A DNA stretch of 7,964 nucleotides, from contig DLHY01000113.1 in NCBI GenBank assembly GCA_002483445.1, positions 1 through 7,964 on the forward strand, read 5' to 3'. This document shows, piece after piece, positions 1-6,053 of this stretch (its first letter is position 1; every line of letters starts with the position of its first letter). Under the pieces are notes generated by a model, which saw only the letters and a list, made by a program, of their open reading frames with translations, did not search any database and was not told the origin of the DNA. Origin of the DNA: Blastocatellia bacterium UBA7656. Lineage in GTDB: Bacteria > Acidobacteriota > Blastocatellia > UBA7656. The translations under genes were made by a program, and so were the position numbers.

Positions 1-55
1 CTTAATTGGATAAAGTCGAGTTTGAAACAGTCACTCCTTTGTTGGGCGCACATTT

Positions 56-427
56 ATGCATGAGCATGTTGTAACGCTGCAAGCACCAAGCGACCGAATG
101 TTGCACCTATGGTTCGAGCCGTGGGCAGAGGGCTTGGGCTTTCCACCCGGCATGGTCATTGAGCTACGAGCATCGTCGTTGCTCGAAGGGCAGTTGGAAA
201 TCGACGGAACGGAAGAAAGAACTGCGGTGTACGGCTGGCCTGGTAGCACCTTGCGCGTGTTCGCAAATGGAGAGGTCGTTCGCTCCTTCGATCAGGCTGT
301 GCCTGATGTGATCACAAGTCTTTCCGTCAAAGAAACTATCTCAATGCTCTTCGGTCCACCACCAATACCTACGCCGGAAGAGGGGGCGGCGGTGGGCAAG
401 AAGGCATGGTGGCGTTTCTGGAGATAG
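56..427 (+). CDS. Hypothetical protein, 123 aa, Trp/Arg-rich C-terminal tail
   Basis: I do not recognise this protein and assign no function. The frame opens at the first ATG after an in-frame TGA at 23-25, so the gene is complete, although no convincing Shine-Dalgarno sequence precedes the start. The product has no cysteine, signal peptide or membrane helix. Residues about 1-95 look like a compact mixed alpha/beta domain. A proline-rich linker (PPPIPTPEEG, about 101-110) follows, then a strongly basic, aromatic tail (KKAWWRFWR) that could touch membranes or nucleic acid. It is preferred over the antisense frame at 31-249 because it spans the stretch, has balanced composition and lies on the same strand as all other genes. 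The 95-nt gap to the next gene leaves operon membership open. It is probably a real gene of unknown role. Confidence 0.6.
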   Translation: MHEHVVTLQAPSDRMLHLWFEPWAEGLGFPPGMVIELRASSLLEGQLEIDGTEERTAVYGWPGSTLRVFANGEVVRSFDQAVPDVITSLSVKETISMLFGPPPIPTPEEGAAVGKKAWWRFWR

Positions 428-463
428 ACTGGTAGCCTAACCTCTATGCCGATGGATTCTCGC

Positions 464-483
464 GCGGCCTGAGCGCAGGCTGC
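464..483 (+). other. Short GC-rich hairpin between two hypothetical genes
   Basis: GCCTG at 467-471 pairs with CAGGC at 476-480 around a four-base loop, and the stem extends outward with a G-U, a C-G and a G-C pair to 464 and 483. No T-run follows directly (the next Ts are at about 496-499), so it is at best a weak or Rho-assisted terminator for the gene ending at 427. It could equally be chance structure in GC-rich DNA. Confidence 0.25.
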
Positions 484-509
484 CGGAATCGCAGCTTTTG
501 CATTAGAGC

Positions 510-515
510 AGGAGG
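510..515 (+). promoter_or_regulatory. Strong Shine-Dalgarno site AGGAGG
   Basis: A perfect AGGAGG sits 7 nt before the ATG at 523. It fixes that start and supports the small downstream frame as a translated gene. Confidence 0.8.
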
Positions 516-522
516 CTTCCGT

Positions 523-951
523 ATGCGAGTCATGACCTGCGCGTTTCTCTCGTTTATGTTTTTCTCTTTCACTGCCTTTCAGGAAAAAGATCGCTGGCAG
601 CGCATCTATTCGTTCGACGATGCCGCAGTGGACTTGAACACCTCCAGTGTGATACTCGGCGCCGATTACACCGGGCGAGTCCAGTTTCGTATCTCATTAT
701 CCAAGCCTGAGCCAGCGCCGGGAAATAAGAGCGTTAAATACAAGAGCGTCATTCAAACGATAGAATTCAGATGCCCTGAAAGGCTGTATCGCGTAATTGA
801 AGTGAAACGATTCGACAGCAAAGGCAATCAGGTTGATACTGACGAGGCTAAACCGACAGAGGAATGGAGCGCAGTAAAGAGCGGCAGTATGATGAGCAAG
901 CTGCTTACGCACGGGTGCGAGTTGATTTATGAGAAGAAGAAAAAACCATGA
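523..951 (+). CDS. Small secreted protein, surface-adhesin E-like
   Basis: A 142-aa protein, probably exported to the periplasm or cell surface. Residues 1-20 form a short signal peptide: Arg2, then a Phe-rich hydrophobic core, with likely cleavage near FTAFQ/EKD. Cys6 is too early and not in a lipobox, so a lipoprotein is unlikely. The mature part has a strand-rich pattern with two cysteines (C84 in EFRCPER and C132 in THGCEL) spaced to form a disulfide. The layout W-x-I-Y near the start, then C...R-x-Y/R...F-D-x-x-G-N...EEWSAVKSGS...C resembles the surface-adhesin E-like domain seen in many small bacterial secreted proteins; this is recalled by eye and not searched. The tail is lysine-rich (KKKKP). 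The start is fixed by AGGAGG. It ends 37 nt before the aminotransferase and may be co-transcribed with it. Its role is unknown. Confidence 0.7.
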   Translation: MRVMTCAFLSFMFFSFTAFQEKDRWQRIYSFDDAAVDLNTSSVILGADYTGRVQFRISLSKPEPAPGNKSVKYKSVIQTIEFRCPERLYRVIEVKRFDSKGNQVDTDEAKPTEEWSAVKSGSMMSKLLTHGCELIYEKKKKP

Positions 952-955
952 AGCA

Positions 956-972
956 TTGCCGGAGAGCGGCAA
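956..972 (+). other. Six-bp hairpin abutting the next gene's Shine-Dalgarno
   Basis: TTGCCG (956-961) pairs with CGGCAA (967-972) around a GAGAG loop, ending one base before the AAGGAGG at 974-980. It could keep the ribosome site single-stranded or attenuate readthrough from the preceding gene. No T-run follows, so it is not a canonical terminator. Confidence 0.3.
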
Positions 973-973
973 A

Positions 974-980
974 AAGGAGG
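974..980 (+). promoter_or_regulatory. Strong Shine-Dalgarno site AAGGAGG
   Basis: AAGGAGG lies 8 nt before the ATG at 989, an ideal spacing. It selects that start over the out-of-frame ATG at 982 and keeps the twin-arginine motif inside the protein. Confidence 0.8.
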
Positions 981-988
981 GATGAAGA

Positions 989-2314
989 ATGAATCGCCAT
1001 GCAGGCCGGAATCAGTTCCATCCGACTACATCGCGCCGCGCTTTTCTCAGAGGCTTCGCCGGAGGCGCGGCTGCGCTCTCGGTTTTTCCTGCACACGGCT
1101 CGGCTCATTCCGCGAATGAGTTGCTTCACAAGTCTGACCCTTTCGCCGCTGCCGATATGGCGAGCGAATCTTTCTGGCGAGTGGTGAAAGAACAATTCTC
1201 GATCAAGCCCGATCTCATCCTGCTCAACGCGGCTAATCTCTGCCCGTCGCCGCACATGGTCAGAGACCGGGTATTTCGTCTCACCGAGGATTTGGACGGC
1301 GATGTCTCTTTTCAAAGTCGCGCCAAATTCGATGCGCTCAGGGAAGAGGCCCGTCGGAAGCTCGCAGCTTTTGTCGGCGCGTCGGAGGATGAGATCGCTA
1401 TCGTCAGAAACACCAGCGAGGGGAACAACTTCATCGTCTCCGGTCTCAATGTGAAAGCCGGTGACGAGGTGATTGTATTCGATCAGAATCACCCGACCAA
1501 CAATATCGCCTGGGATGTTCGGGCTGCCCGCTCTGGCTTCACCGTAAAGCGCGTCAGCCTTCCGAATCCGCCGCGTAGCGTGGAAGAGATGCTCGACGCT
1601 TTCCGTCGGGCGATCTCGTCAAAAACCAGAGTGCTGGCTTTCACCGATGTCTCGAACACCACTGGCGCGCGACTGCCCGCAAGGGAGTTGTGCCATAAGG
1701 CTCGCCAGCTTGGCATCTACACACACGTAGACGGCGCGCAGACATTCGGCGCGCTATCGCTCAACCTTCGCGAGATGGGATGCGACTCTTATGCTGCCAG
1801 TGCGCACAAGTGGTTCATGGGGCCAAAGGAAGCGGGCGTGCTTTACATACGGCAGGAACGCATCGCTGAAATCTGGCCGAGCGTGGTCGGCGTAGGATGG
1901 GGCAACAAGGTTGAAACTTCAGCGCGCGGGGCGCGCAAGTTCGAAACACTCGGTCAGCGCGACGATGCCGCTGTGTCGGCGATGGGAACCACAGTGGACT
2001 TTCACAATCTGATCGGCCCGACGCGGATCGAGGCGCGCATCAGGGAACTGGCCGCAGCTTTGAAAGAAGGCGTCAGCAAAATCCGCGGGGCTGAGTTGCA
2101 CACATCCGCGAATCCGGATTTGAGCGCCGGGGTGTGCGTGATCGGCTTCAAAGGGATCGACCACCGGAAAATCTATGAAGCCCTGTACGCAAAGCACGCC
2201 GTTGCTGGAGCGCCGACGGGAGGCGTTCGCCTCTGCCCGCACATCTACAACACGATGGAAGAAATTGATCGCGCAATATCGGCGCTCAGTCAGACAGTTA
2301 AAGAAGCGGGATGA
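989..2314 (+). CDS. Tat-exported class V aminotransferase-fold PLP enzyme
   Basis: A 441-aa PLP-dependent enzyme of the class V aminotransferase family, the fold of cysteine desulfurases, isopenicillin N epimerase and hercynylcysteine sulfoxide lyase. Residues about 12-42 are a twin-arginine signal: SRRAFLRG (R16, R17), then a weakly hydrophobic Gly/Ala stretch, so the folded holoenzyme probably goes to the periplasm. Visible motifs are NTSEGNN (phosphate/cofactor region), THVDGAQ with D248 (PLP pyridine nitrogen) and Q251, then SAHKWFMGPK with K274 as the Schiff-base lysine. The C-terminal GGVRLCPHIYNTMEEID carries R414, likely for substrate carboxylate. The Cys-bearing HCA-type loop of cysteine desulfurases is not seen before that segment, arguing against sulfur transfer; C416 lies after R414 in a position not known to be catalytic. 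An epimerase-, lyase- or aminotransferase-like reaction on an amino acid is likely, but the substrate cannot be told. Length is normal once the signal is removed. Confidence 0.9.
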   Translation: MNRHAGRNQFHPTTSRRAFLRGFAGGAAALSVFPAHGSAHSANELLHKSDPFAAADMASESFWRVVKEQFSIKPDLILLNAANLCPSPHMVRDRVFRLTEDLDGDVSFQSRAKFDALREEARRKLAAFVGASEDEIAIVRNTSEGNNFIVSGLNVKAGDEVIVFDQNHPTNNIAWDVRAARSGFTVKRVSLPNPPRSVEEMLDAFRRAISSKTRVLAFTDVSNTTGARLPARELCHKARQLGIYTHVDGAQTFGALSLNLREMGCDSYAASAHKWFMGPKEAGVLYIRQERIAEIWPSVVGVGWGNKVETSARGARKFETLGQRDDAAVSAMGTTVDFHNLIGPTRIEARIRELAAALKEGVSKIRGAELHTSANPDLSAGVCVIGFKGIDHRKIYEALYAKHAVAGAPTGGVRLCPHIYNTMEEIDRAISALSQTVKEAG

Positions 2315-2443
2315 CAGACCGCCGTTACGATCTGTGCTCTCGTTCTATCACGCGGCCCGATGATCTTACATCATCCGAGACGCTTGCCTTCCAGCGTGAT
2401 TCGCAATAGCATTTGCGCTAAACCGAAATAGAGAGGTGACTGA
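2315..2443 (+). other. 129-bp intergenic region with weak hairpins
   Basis: This gap holds two small imperfect candidates: GATGAT/ATCATC (2359-2375, 5-nt loop) and ACGCT/AGCGT (2380-2397, 8-nt loop). Neither is followed by a T-run. I see no convincing -35/-10 pair, although the length would allow a promoter for the serine hydrolase. Confidence 0.3.
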
Positions 2444-3754
2444 ATGCGTAAGATATCGAAGGCTTGCCTGCCGCATTATGCATATCTTCTGATAACGATC
2501 GTCGGGTTGATGATCGTCGATCCTTTCAATGAGGCGATCTCGGCCCGATCCTCGACTGTACTGGCTCAACGTGGTTCTCGGCAGGTTTACTATCCCGGCC
2601 CCGACAAAACCTGGGAGCGACGCGAGCCTGGGCAGGTCGGACTCGACTCCGCTCGTCTCAAAGATGCTGTCTCATTCGCCATAGCCAGTGAGACCAAATC
2701 GCCGCGCAATCTCGAAATCGCGCATTACCAGAGCTTCGGGCGCGAGCCGTTCGGCGAAGGCATAGGCCCGTTCAAAGAGCGAGGAGACGCGACCGGAATC
2801 ATTCTCCGACAGGGTTACATCGTGGCTGAGTGGGGCGACCCTCATCGCGTCGATATGACCTTCAGCGTCACCAAAAGCTTTTTGTCCACCACAGTCGCCG
2901 TGGCTTATGACCGGAAGATGATTCGTAATTTGAATGAGCCTGTGCGAAACGAGATGGCTCCGGTGATGGCGCTCTCGCCGGACGCAGGGAAACACCGCGC
3001 TGAAAGGCTGGGCCAGTCCGAGCTTATTTATCCGTTCGAGACTGATCACAATCGAAAGATCACCTGGGATCACCTGCTGCGGCAGACGAGTGATTGGGAA
3101 GGGACGCTGTGGGGCAAACCTGAATGGGCTGATCGACCGGGCAATAATCCATCTGAATGGATGACCCGCAAACGCAACGAGCCGGGTACGGTCTACGAAT
3201 ACAATGATGTTCGCGTCAACGTGCTGGCTCTTGCTGCCTTGAATGTCTGGCGTCGTCCGCTGCCTCAGATTCTCAAAGAGCATGTGATGGATCCGATAGG
3301 CGCGTCGCAGACGTGGCGATGGTATGGCTATGAAAATTCGTGGGTGTTGATCGATGGCGCGGCTGTGCAATCCGTAAGCGGCGGCGGACACTGGGGCGGC
3401 GGAATGTTCATAAACGCTCGCGACATGGCGCGCTTCGGCTACCTGACGCTTCGCCGCGGGAAATGGGAAGACAGACAGATTCTTTCGGAAGAATGGGTGC
3501 GAATGGCGACGACCCCCACGACTGTTCAGTCGACTTATGGATTTATGAACTGGTTTCTCAACACAGACCGACGCTTCCTTCCGAGCGCGCCTGCCTCGGC
3601 TTTCGCTCACATGGGCAACGGGACGAATATGATCTACGTCGATCCTGACAATGATCTGGTGATCGTGGCCCGCTGGATCGAGCGCAACGCCATCGATGGA
3701 TTGGTTCAGCGCGTCCTTGCTTCGTTTGTTGCGAATGCGCCCGGCAAATCATGA
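2444..3754 (+). CDS. Exported serine hydrolase, class C beta-lactamase/PBP-like
   Basis: A 436-aa penicillin-binding-fold serine hydrolase (beta-lactamase class C family). It has a hydrophobic N-terminal segment (about 7-25, ACLPHYAYLLITIVGLMIV) serving as signal peptide or membrane anchor; a possible signal peptidase site follows VLA at 39-41. The catalytic SxxK is S141-V-T-K144 in FSVTKSF. The YxN-box equivalent is Y253-N254-D255 in YEYNDVRVNVLALA, and the C-terminal KTG-box equivalent is H389-M-G391 in AHMGNGTN. The HxG form is common in esterases, peptidases and amidohydrolases of this family, so true beta-lactamase activity should not be assumed; peptide, ester or amide hydrolysis outside the cytoplasm is likelier. 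AGAGGTGA lies 4-8 nt before the ATG and supports the start. It follows the Tat-exported PLP enzyme by 129 nt. The long antisense frame at 2672-3610 is a codon-bias shadow. Confidence 0.88.
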   Translation: MRKISKACLPHYAYLLITIVGLMIVDPFNEAISARSSTVLAQRGSRQVYYPGPDKTWERREPGQVGLDSARLKDAVSFAIASETKSPRNLEIAHYQSFGREPFGEGIGPFKERGDATGIILRQGYIVAEWGDPHRVDMTFSVTKSFLSTTVAVAYDRKMIRNLNEPVRNEMAPVMALSPDAGKHRAERLGQSELIYPFETDHNRKITWDHLLRQTSDWEGTLWGKPEWADRPGNNPSEWMTRKRNEPGTVYEYNDVRVNVLALAALNVWRRPLPQILKEHVMDPIGASQTWRWYGYENSWVLIDGAAVQSVSGGGHWGGGMFINARDMARFGYLTLRRGKWEDRQILSEEWVRMATTPTTVQSTYGFMNWFLNTDRRFLPSAPASAFAHMGNGTNMIYVDPDNDLVIVARWIERNAIDGLVQRVLASFVANAPGKS

Positions 3755-3794
3755 TTTACGGCGGATGATTAGGTTGAATGTTGTAGATGCGACC

Positions 3795-4000
3795 CTTTCA
3801 TTAACACCGCGATTGATCGCGGTGAAAAGAGCATGAACCCAAAACTGTTTCAACAGTTTTTCTACCCGCGCAAATATCGACCTCGATCATCTGCGCCTCT
3901 GACGACAAGCCTGAGAAAAGAGCAGTAGAGGTAAACTGTTAAAACAGTTCCCAGTCATTCAGTCGCTCTACACCGCGATCAATCGCGGTGTTAATGAGAG
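3795..4000. repeat. REPIN/MITE-like inverted repeat with four nested palindromes
   Basis: The outer arms 3795-3824 and 3971-4000 are complementary over 30 positions in RNA form (one G-U). Inside each arm sits the same 20-bp palindrome, CACCGCGAT + 2 nt + ATCGCGGTG (3805-3824 and 3971-3990), present as exact reverse complements. Moving inward, AGAGC (3828-3832) pairs with GCTCT (3965-3969), and a second palindrome AACTGTT + 2 nt + AACAGTT occurs at 3843-3858 and 3934-3949, one base different between arms. TTCTAC (3860-3865) opposes GTAGAG (3925-3930) with one mismatch. The centre carries another nested pair: GCGCA/TGCGC (3868-3872/3892-3896) enclosing ATCGA/TCGAT (3876-3880/3883-3887). The DNA can therefore fold as one long hairpin or as a row of small ones. 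No transposase is present and no clear target-site duplication is seen. REP doublets and MITEs are the closest known types; class membership is inference. Confidence 0.75.
3841..3861 (+). terminator. Possible weak intrinsic terminator after the serine hydrolase
   Basis: AAAACTGTT (3841-3849) and AACAGTTTT (3852-3860) form a stem whose 3' side runs into five Ts (3857-3861). The stem is AT-rich with a minimal two-base loop, so it would be weak. It is also one of the palindromes of the larger element, so terminator activity may be incidental. Confidence 0.3.
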
Positions 4001-4086
4001 AGTTTCCTGTTCACCCATCTGAATACCGTTATAACACCTCGCCGGTTTTCAGCATGGGTGTTTTCCCTGTTAGGATACGGAGCGGC

Positions 4087-4839
4087 ATGATACTCAACGA
4101 AGTTACAGACGAACTTATTCACCTCTTCGACAGCGCGCGAAGCGTGGCTGTGCTGACGGGCGCGGGCGTGTCGGCTGAAAGCGGCGTGCCTACGTTTCGC
4201 GGCGGAGGCGACACCGAAATCTGGACGTGGCGCGGCAAACATATAACCGAATTATCTTCAGCCGAGTTGATGGCCACTGATCCGAAACTCGTATGGGAGT
4301 GGTTCGATTATCGACGCGGGATGCTCACCGAGGTCAAACCAAATCCAGCGCACGTAGCGCTCGCGCAGTGGGAAAGAATGTTTGAAGACTTCACGCTCAT
4401 CACCCAAAACATCGATGATCTTCATCGCATGGCGGGAAGTCTCAACGTATTGGAACTGCACGGCAATATCTGGCGCGCGAGGTGCCTTCGCTGCCTGAGT
4501 ACATTCGAGGCGCGCGAATGCCCGATTGAGCAGAACCCGCCGCTGTGTCTGGCGTGCAGTGGCCCCGCCCGTCCCGATGTCGTTTTGTTCGGCGAGATGT
4601 TGCCCGAAGGCATCTTCGAAAAAGCTGAGACGGCGGCGTCTCGATGCGATCTGTTTTTCGTCATAGGCACTTCGGCTGTGGTTTATCCGGCGGCGTCGCT
4701 CCCCATAGCGGCGAAACAATCGGGCGCGAAACTGATCGAAGTGAACGCGGAACGGACGGACATCTCTTTTCTGGCTGACGTGACTCTGCTCGGCAAGGCC
4801 GGAGAGTTGCTGCCGCAGTTTATCAAAGTGAGAGGATGA
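4087..4839 (+). CDS. Sir2-family NAD-dependent protein deacylase
   Basis: A 250-aa cytoplasmic sirtuin that removes acyl groups from lysines while cleaving NAD to nicotinamide and O-acyl-ADP-ribose. Motifs in order: GAGVSAESGVPTFRG (25-39, NAD-binding); TQNIDDLH with Q107, N108, D110; catalytic H125 in LELHGN; zinc ligands C133/C136 and C154/C157; GTSAVVYPA (194-202); EVNAE (218-222, ribose/adenine side). The length matches bacterial CobB-type enzymes. In the helix that carries the Tyr-x-x-Arg succinyl/malonyl signature, this protein reads WEWFDYRR: R76 is kept but the Tyr appears as F73, so preference for acidic acyl groups may be reduced. I chose ATG 4087 because it starts just before the conserved core and has GGAG 4 nt upstream. 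The longer GTG start at 3988 would begin inside the palindrome, and ATG 4054 adds a non-conserved leader. The stop overlaps larC (ATGA), implying coupled translation. Confidence 0.93.
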   Translation: MILNEVTDELIHLFDSARSVAVLTGAGVSAESGVPTFRGGGDTEIWTWRGKHITELSSAELMATDPKLVWEWFDYRRGMLTEVKPNPAHVALAQWERMFEDFTLITQNIDDLHRMAGSLNVLELHGNIWRARCLRCLSTFEARECPIEQNPPLCLACSGPARPDVVLFGEMLPEGIFEKAETAASRCDLFFVIGTSAVVYPAASLPIAAKQSGAKLIEVNAERTDISFLADVTLLGKAGELLPQFIKVRG

Positions 4840-6053
4840 CAGCAGGACTTTATTTCGACTGCTTCGCTGGCGCGAGCGGCGATATGATCGTCGGCGCATT
4901 GATCGATCTCGGCCTGGATTTTAATGCTCTGAAAGATCAAATCTCTTCGCTTAACGTGAGCGGATATGAATTGAAATCGGAGCGAGTGCGACGCGGCGCG
5001 ATTGCAGCAACCCGCTTTATCGTCGAAGTCGATCAAACTCATCAGCCTGCGCGAAGGCTCAACGATATTCGTCTGTTGATCGAGCCGTCAACGCTCTCTG
5101 ATGCTGTGAAACTGCGCTCGATTCGAGTGTTTGAACGACTCGCCGAGGCCGAAGCGCGAGTTCACGGCTCGACAATCGATGCGGTTCACTTTCACGAAGT
5201 CGGAGCCGTCGATTCGATCATCGATATCGTAGGCGCGATGATCGGGCTTGAGATGTTGAACGTCACTCGATTTCTTTCATCGCCTTTGCGAGTAGGGAAG
5301 GGAACGGTTCAAACTGCGCACGGGCTTTTGCCTGTGCCTGCTCCCGGCACTGTTGAGTTGCTGAAAGGAGCGCCAATCTATGCCGGAGAGATCGAAGGCG
5401 AATTCGTCACCCCGACCGGCGCGGCGATTGTGATGAGTTTGTGCGAAAGCTTCGGCCCGCTGCCATCAGTGACTATCGACCGCACGGGCTATGGCGCGGG
5501 CGCGCGCGATCATAAAGAGTTGCCGAACGTTTTGAGGCTCATCCGATTCGAGTCCAATGAATCAGCAACGAAGCAGCGCGATTCAGTAATGGTCATCGAG
5601 ACGAACATCGATGATATGAATCCGCAGGCTTACGGGTTCGTTATGCAGAGAGCTTTCGAGGCGGGCGCGCTGGATGTTTTCATGACTGCGGCTCAGATGA
5701 AGAAAGACCGCCCAGGCGTGCTGCTCACCGTTTTGTGCAAAAGAGAGCATCTCGATTCGATAGCCGATCTGCTGATGGCTGAAACGACCACTCTCGGAGT
5801 GCGCTATTATGAAGCTCATCGCCGCATAGCCGAGCGAATCATCGAAACAGTTGAAACTGAGTATGGCGCGATTCGAATAAAGGTAGCGCGGTCAGGCGCA
5901 CACACGCTACACTTTCAACCTGAGTATGAAGACTGCGCGCAGGCGGCAAGGCTTAGGAATGTTTCATTGATGGAAGTTCAACGGGCAGCCGAAAGCGCGT
6001 ATCGCAAACTGAAATCGAGCGAAGAAAAAACTGAATGGCAGACGTTGAGATAA
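4836..6053 (+). CDS. larC: LarC, nickel insertion protein for the nickel-pincer cofactor
   Basis: A 405-aa LarC homologue. In the Lar pathway LarB and LarE turn nicotinic acid adenine dinucleotide into a bis-thiocarboxylated pyridinium mononucleotide, and LarC inserts nickel in a CTP-dependent step to give the cofactor of LarA-type racemases and epimerases. Family landmarks: FDCFAGASGDM (7-17), VHFHEVGAVDSIIDIVG (117-133, His-rich and a likely metal region), LPVPAPGT (165-172), EFVTPTGAAI (189-198), TNIDDMNPQ (256-264), QMKKDRPG (287-294) and QPEYEDC (361-367). Both domains lie in one uninterrupted frame, unlike Lactiplantibacillus plantarum, where a programmed frameshift joins larC1 and larC2. 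Its ATG overlaps the sirtuin stop, with a GAGAGG-type site immediately upstream, and its 3' end overlaps folE by 19 nt. No larA, larB or larE is in the window, so the pathway must be completed elsewhere or the protein serves another nickel enzyme. Confidence 0.93.
   Translation: MTAGLYFDCFAGASGDMIVGALIDLGLDFNALKDQISSLNVSGYELKSERVRRGAIAATRFIVEVDQTHQPARRLNDIRLLIEPSTLSDAVKLRSIRVFERLAEAEARVHGSTIDAVHFHEVGAVDSIIDIVGAMIGLEMLNVTRFLSSPLRVGKGTVQTAHGLLPVPAPGTVELLKGAPIYAGEIEGEFVTPTGAAIVMSLCESFGPLPSVTIDRTGYGAGARDHKELPNVLRLIRFESNESATKQRDSVMVIETNIDDMNPQAYGFVMQRAFEAGALDVFMTAAQMKKDRPGVLLTVLCKREHLDSIADLLMAETTTLGVRYYEAHRRIAERIIETVETEYGAIRIKVARSGAHTLHFQPEYEDCAQAARLRNVSLMEVQRAAESAYRKLKSSEEKTEWQTLR

Larger units (their letters stand above)
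3755..4086 (+). other. 332-bp gene-free region
   Basis: It contains 40 nt of unremarkable sequence, the structured inverted-repeat element at 3795-4000, and about 86 nt of leader before the Sir2 gene. A TATAAC at 4030-4035 could be a -10 box, but no good -35 hexamer lies 16-18 nt upstream. AACACC (4033-4038) and GGTGTT (4057-4062) form a weak 6-bp stem with an 18-nt loop. No protein is supported here. Confidence 0.6.

Noticed and set aside
22..50. Promoter with TTGAAA as -35 box
   Set aside because: No -10-like hexamer occurs at the right distance (the bases there are GC-rich).
905..1492. 195-codon antisense open frame over the aminotransferase start
   Set aside because: It opposes a gene with a Tat signal, a strong Shine-Dalgarno site and a family core; its own composition is atypical.
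989..2314. Cysteine desulfurase (SufS/IscS)
   Set aside because: The Cys-containing catalytic loop before the C-terminal substrate Arg is not seen, and a Tat signal is not expected for Fe-S cluster assembly.
2672..3610. 312-codon antisense open frame
   Set aside because: It lies fully within the serine hydrolase, is rich in Arg/His/Ser with no recognisable motif, and arises from the codon bias of the + strand gene, which has clear catalytic motifs.
3795..4000. CRISPR array
   Set aside because: There are only two copies of each palindrome, in inverted rather than direct order, with no regular spacers.
3795..4000. Insertion sequence
   Set aside because: No transposase frame fits in the 206 bp and no clear target-site duplication flanks it; at most it is a non-autonomous element.
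3988..4086. N-terminal extension of the sirtuin from GTG 3988 or ATG 4054
   Set aside because: The extra residues are not sirtuin-like, the GTG lies in the palindromic element, and ATG 4087 gives the normal 250-aa length with GGAG just upstream.
4258..4899. 213-codon antisense open frame over sir2/larC
   Set aside because: Arg-rich shadow of two well-supported overlapping genes, with no motif or start-site evidence.
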